From Chryseobacterium sp. BGARF1 (GTDB lineage Bacteria > Bacteroidota > Bacteroidia > Flavobacteriales > Weeksellaceae): 64,000 nt of DNA. The position numbers were made by a program, and so were the translations under genes. The notes beneath the pieces were generated by a model. It made no database searches. It saw only the letters and a program-made list of their open reading frames with translations, and had not been told where the DNA came from. The stretch lies in assembly GCF_001677955.1 (NCBI RefSeq), contig NZ_LELA01000042.1, positions 1-64,000 of the forward strand, read 5' to 3'. This document shows positions 62,728-64,000 of the stretch, piece after piece (position 1 is the stretch's first letter; each line of letters begins with the position of its first letter).

Positions 62728-62797
62728 AATGTATCAGTCTAACAATGTAACAATATTTAAAACATTGGTAAACTGTTAAATTGTAGTATCGTTACAT
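62728..62797. repeat. ACP-flanking repeat, copy 3
   Basis: Modules AATGTATCAGTCTAACAATG (from 62728), ATTGGTAAACTGTTAAATT (62764-62782; one base different from the 19-mer in copy 2) and GTATCGTTACATT (62785-62797) lie between the LpxL-like gene and the second ACP gene. It belongs to the same family as copies 1 and 2. Confidence 0.8.
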
Positions 62798-62822
62798 TTT
62801 TTGAGTAAAGTTTAATCGATAG

Positions 62823-63077
62823 TTATGCGTTTTTATTGGCGATCTTGTTTTCAATTGTCGAGTAGAAATCATCAAATGTGATAATATCTTTAAAGTCTGC
62901 TTCGCCTAATTTCACTCCAAAATTAGATTCGATAACTACCACCAAATCTATATAATCTAAACTGTCTAAGCCCAAAGTCTTCTTAAAATGAGCATCATGA
63001 GTGATTTCGTCACCATCTACCTCAAATTCATTGATTAAAAAATCATTAGCAATGGCAACAATTTTTTCTCTTTCCAT
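62823..63077 (-). CDS. Acyl carrier protein (second)
   Basis: The 84-residue ACP has the prosthetic site KTLGLDSLDYIDL with Ser39, an acidic composition and the usual helix pattern. I prefer ATG 63077, preceded by an A-rich leader; ATG 63092 would add five residues and overlap the ketosynthase stop by 8 bases. It differs clearly from the first ACP (85 residues, more hydrophobic helix III), so the two probably serve different steps, such as polyene elongation and starter or anchor acyl transfer. Confidence 0.92.
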   Translation of the reverse strand: MEREKIVAIANDFLINEFEVDGDEITHDAHFKKTLGLDSLDYIDLVVVIESNFGVKLGEADFKDIITFDDFYSTIENKIANKNA

Positions 63078-63084
63078 GTTTTCT

Positions 63085-64000
63085 TTATTCAAATTTTTTA
63101 ACGATTAATGCGGAATTGGTTCCCCCAAATCCGAAAGAATTCGACAAAAATACGTCAATTTTTTGATTTTTAGTTTCGGAGATCAAATTTATCTTTTGAG
63201 CGTCTTCATCAGGATTTTCTAAATTGATATTTGGAGCGATAAAATCGTTCTGCATCATCAAAATCGAATAGATCACTTCACTTGCACCTGCCATCCAACA
63301 TTCGTGACCCGTCATTGACTTTGTAGAACTTACCGGGACTTCGCTTCCGAAGATTTCGTGAATCGCTTTTGCTTCGTTTGCATCACCAATTGGTGTGGAA
63401 GTCGCATGAGCATTAATATAATCGATATCTTTTACTTCTAAACCCGACTGTTTTAAAGCACGGTTCATCGCTAAAGCCGGACCGTCTACATTCGGTGTAG
63501 AAATATGTCCGCCGTTTGAAGAAAAGCCGTAACCAACGATCTCGCCTAAAATAGTGGCACCTCTTTTCTGTGCAGATTCAAGGCTTTCAACAATTAAAGT
63601 TGCTGCTCCACCGCTCGGTATTAAGCCATCTCTTTCAGAATCAAAAGGTCTTGATGCTTTTGCTGGTTCGTTTTCTCTTACCGAAAAAACACCCAAACCA
63701 TCAAAACTCGCCATTGAATATTTGTTGGTTTCCTGTGCTCCACCGCAAACAATCATCTCCTGAAAACCATTTTTAATCATCATGTAAGCCAATCCCAAAG
63801 AATGAGAACCGCTTGCACAAGCTGCACTGATGGTGAGATTGATTCCCCTCAATTTAAAAATAGTAGAAAGATTCATCGTTACCGTGGAGTTCATCGATTT
63901 AAAAATCGCTCCAGAACCCATCAACGTGGTATCTTTTTTTTCTCTAGCAATATCAATAGATTCTACAACCGCTTTTGAAACACTGTCATTTCCATATAAA
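63085..64000 (-). CDS. Beta-ketoacyl-ACP synthase (FabB/F-like), cut off by the window edge
   Basis: The frame is still open at position 64000 (visible N-terminal side ends in LYGNDSVSKAVVESIDIARE), so an ATG at 63924 is internal and not the start. About 305 residues are visible. Cys in ISAACASGSHSLG, His in NAHATSTPIGD and His in SMTGHECWMAGAS form a complete triad. It is the first minus-strand gene seen of the second pigment arm and is adjacent to the second ACP. It likely catalyses initiation or elongation in polyene synthesis. Confidence 0.93.
   Translation of the reverse strand, partial: LYGNDSVSKAVVESIDIAREKKDTTLMGSGAIFKSMNSTVTMNLSTIFKLRGINLTISAACASGSHSLGLAYMMIKNGFQEMIVCGGAQETNKYSMASFDGLGVFSVRENEPAKASRPFDSERDGLIPSGGAATLIVESLESAQKRGATILGEIVGYGFSSNGGHISTPNVDGPALAMNRALKQSGLEVKDIDYINAHATSTPIGDANEAKAIHEIFGSEVPVSSTKSMTGHECWMAGASEVIYSILMMQNDFIAPNINLENPDEDAQKINLISETKNQKIDVFLSNSFGFGGTNSALIVKKFE

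Noticed and set aside
63085..63924. ATG at 63924 as the ketosynthase start
   Set aside because: The frame stays open to position 64000 with ketosynthase-like residues, so the gene runs out of the window.

Overview
The window looks like a chromosomal segment of a pigmented flavobacterium, most likely Chryseobacterium or a close relative in the Weeksellaceae; this is inference. The signs are very AT-rich DNA, Bacteroidota-type promoter motifs (TAnnTTTG), proteins with type IX secretion sorting domains ending in K-I-I-K-K, a BamA/OmpH/UppS block typical of Bacteroidota, and a flexirubin/dialkylresorcinol gene set. No rRNA or tRNA gene, insertion sequence, CRISPR array or phage was seen.

Layout. 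1-460 is an island of tandem and dispersed repeats without a credible gene. 547-8001 (minus) holds a secreted protein, rfbD, a hotdog thioesterase, two OmpH/Skp chaperones, bamA, uppS and a DUF6089-like protein: envelope assembly and undecaprenyl supply. 8207-14883 (minus) is an exopolysaccharide export locus (Wzc-like kinase, Wza, WecA/MraY-like initiator, GT2) led by an arginase-fold protein with degenerate metal-binding motifs. 15036-19758 holds a secreted beta-propeller glycosidase and small accessory genes (ankyrin, WG repeat, unknown secreted proteins). 19815-29665 (minus) has topA, three polytopic membrane proteins and a large duplicated secreted T9SS protein.

29829-54864 (plus) and 58292-64000 (minus, running off the window) together form a flexirubin / aryl-polyene cluster. 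The plus arm starts at a well-formed promoter with a MMPL exporter-acyltransferase fusion, then DarA and DarB (which make the 2,5-dialkylresorcinol half) and two dehydratase-like hotdog proteins. After unrelated genes (M16 protease and small membrane proteins, 36572-40831) it resumes with an XRE-like small protein, a BtrH-like acyltransferase, an ABC exporter, a thioesterase, a ketosynthase, a toxin-antitoxin pair, a half-ketosynthase, an ACP, a ketosynthase and its Cys-less partner, then a polysaccharide deacetylase, LolA-like carrier, lipoprotein, third dehydratase and a GT2-DUF2062 protein. A T9SS protein and a diheme cytochrome separate it from the minus arm: C45-type acyltransferase, FAD oxidoreductase, LpxL-like acyltransferase, second ACP and another ketosynthase. 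The inferred logic is a type II polyene synthase making an aryl polyene acid, DarA/DarB making the resorcinol, one acyltransferase joining the two as an ester, and exporter, LolA and lipoprotein placing the pigment in the outer membrane. Ammonia-lyase, aryl ligase and ketoreductase genes were not seen and are expected beyond position 64000.

The most notable structural signals are small palindromic repeats. They cluster around the pigment genes, flank both ACP genes, and in two places have become part of an open reading frame (a ketosynthase and the C45 protein).
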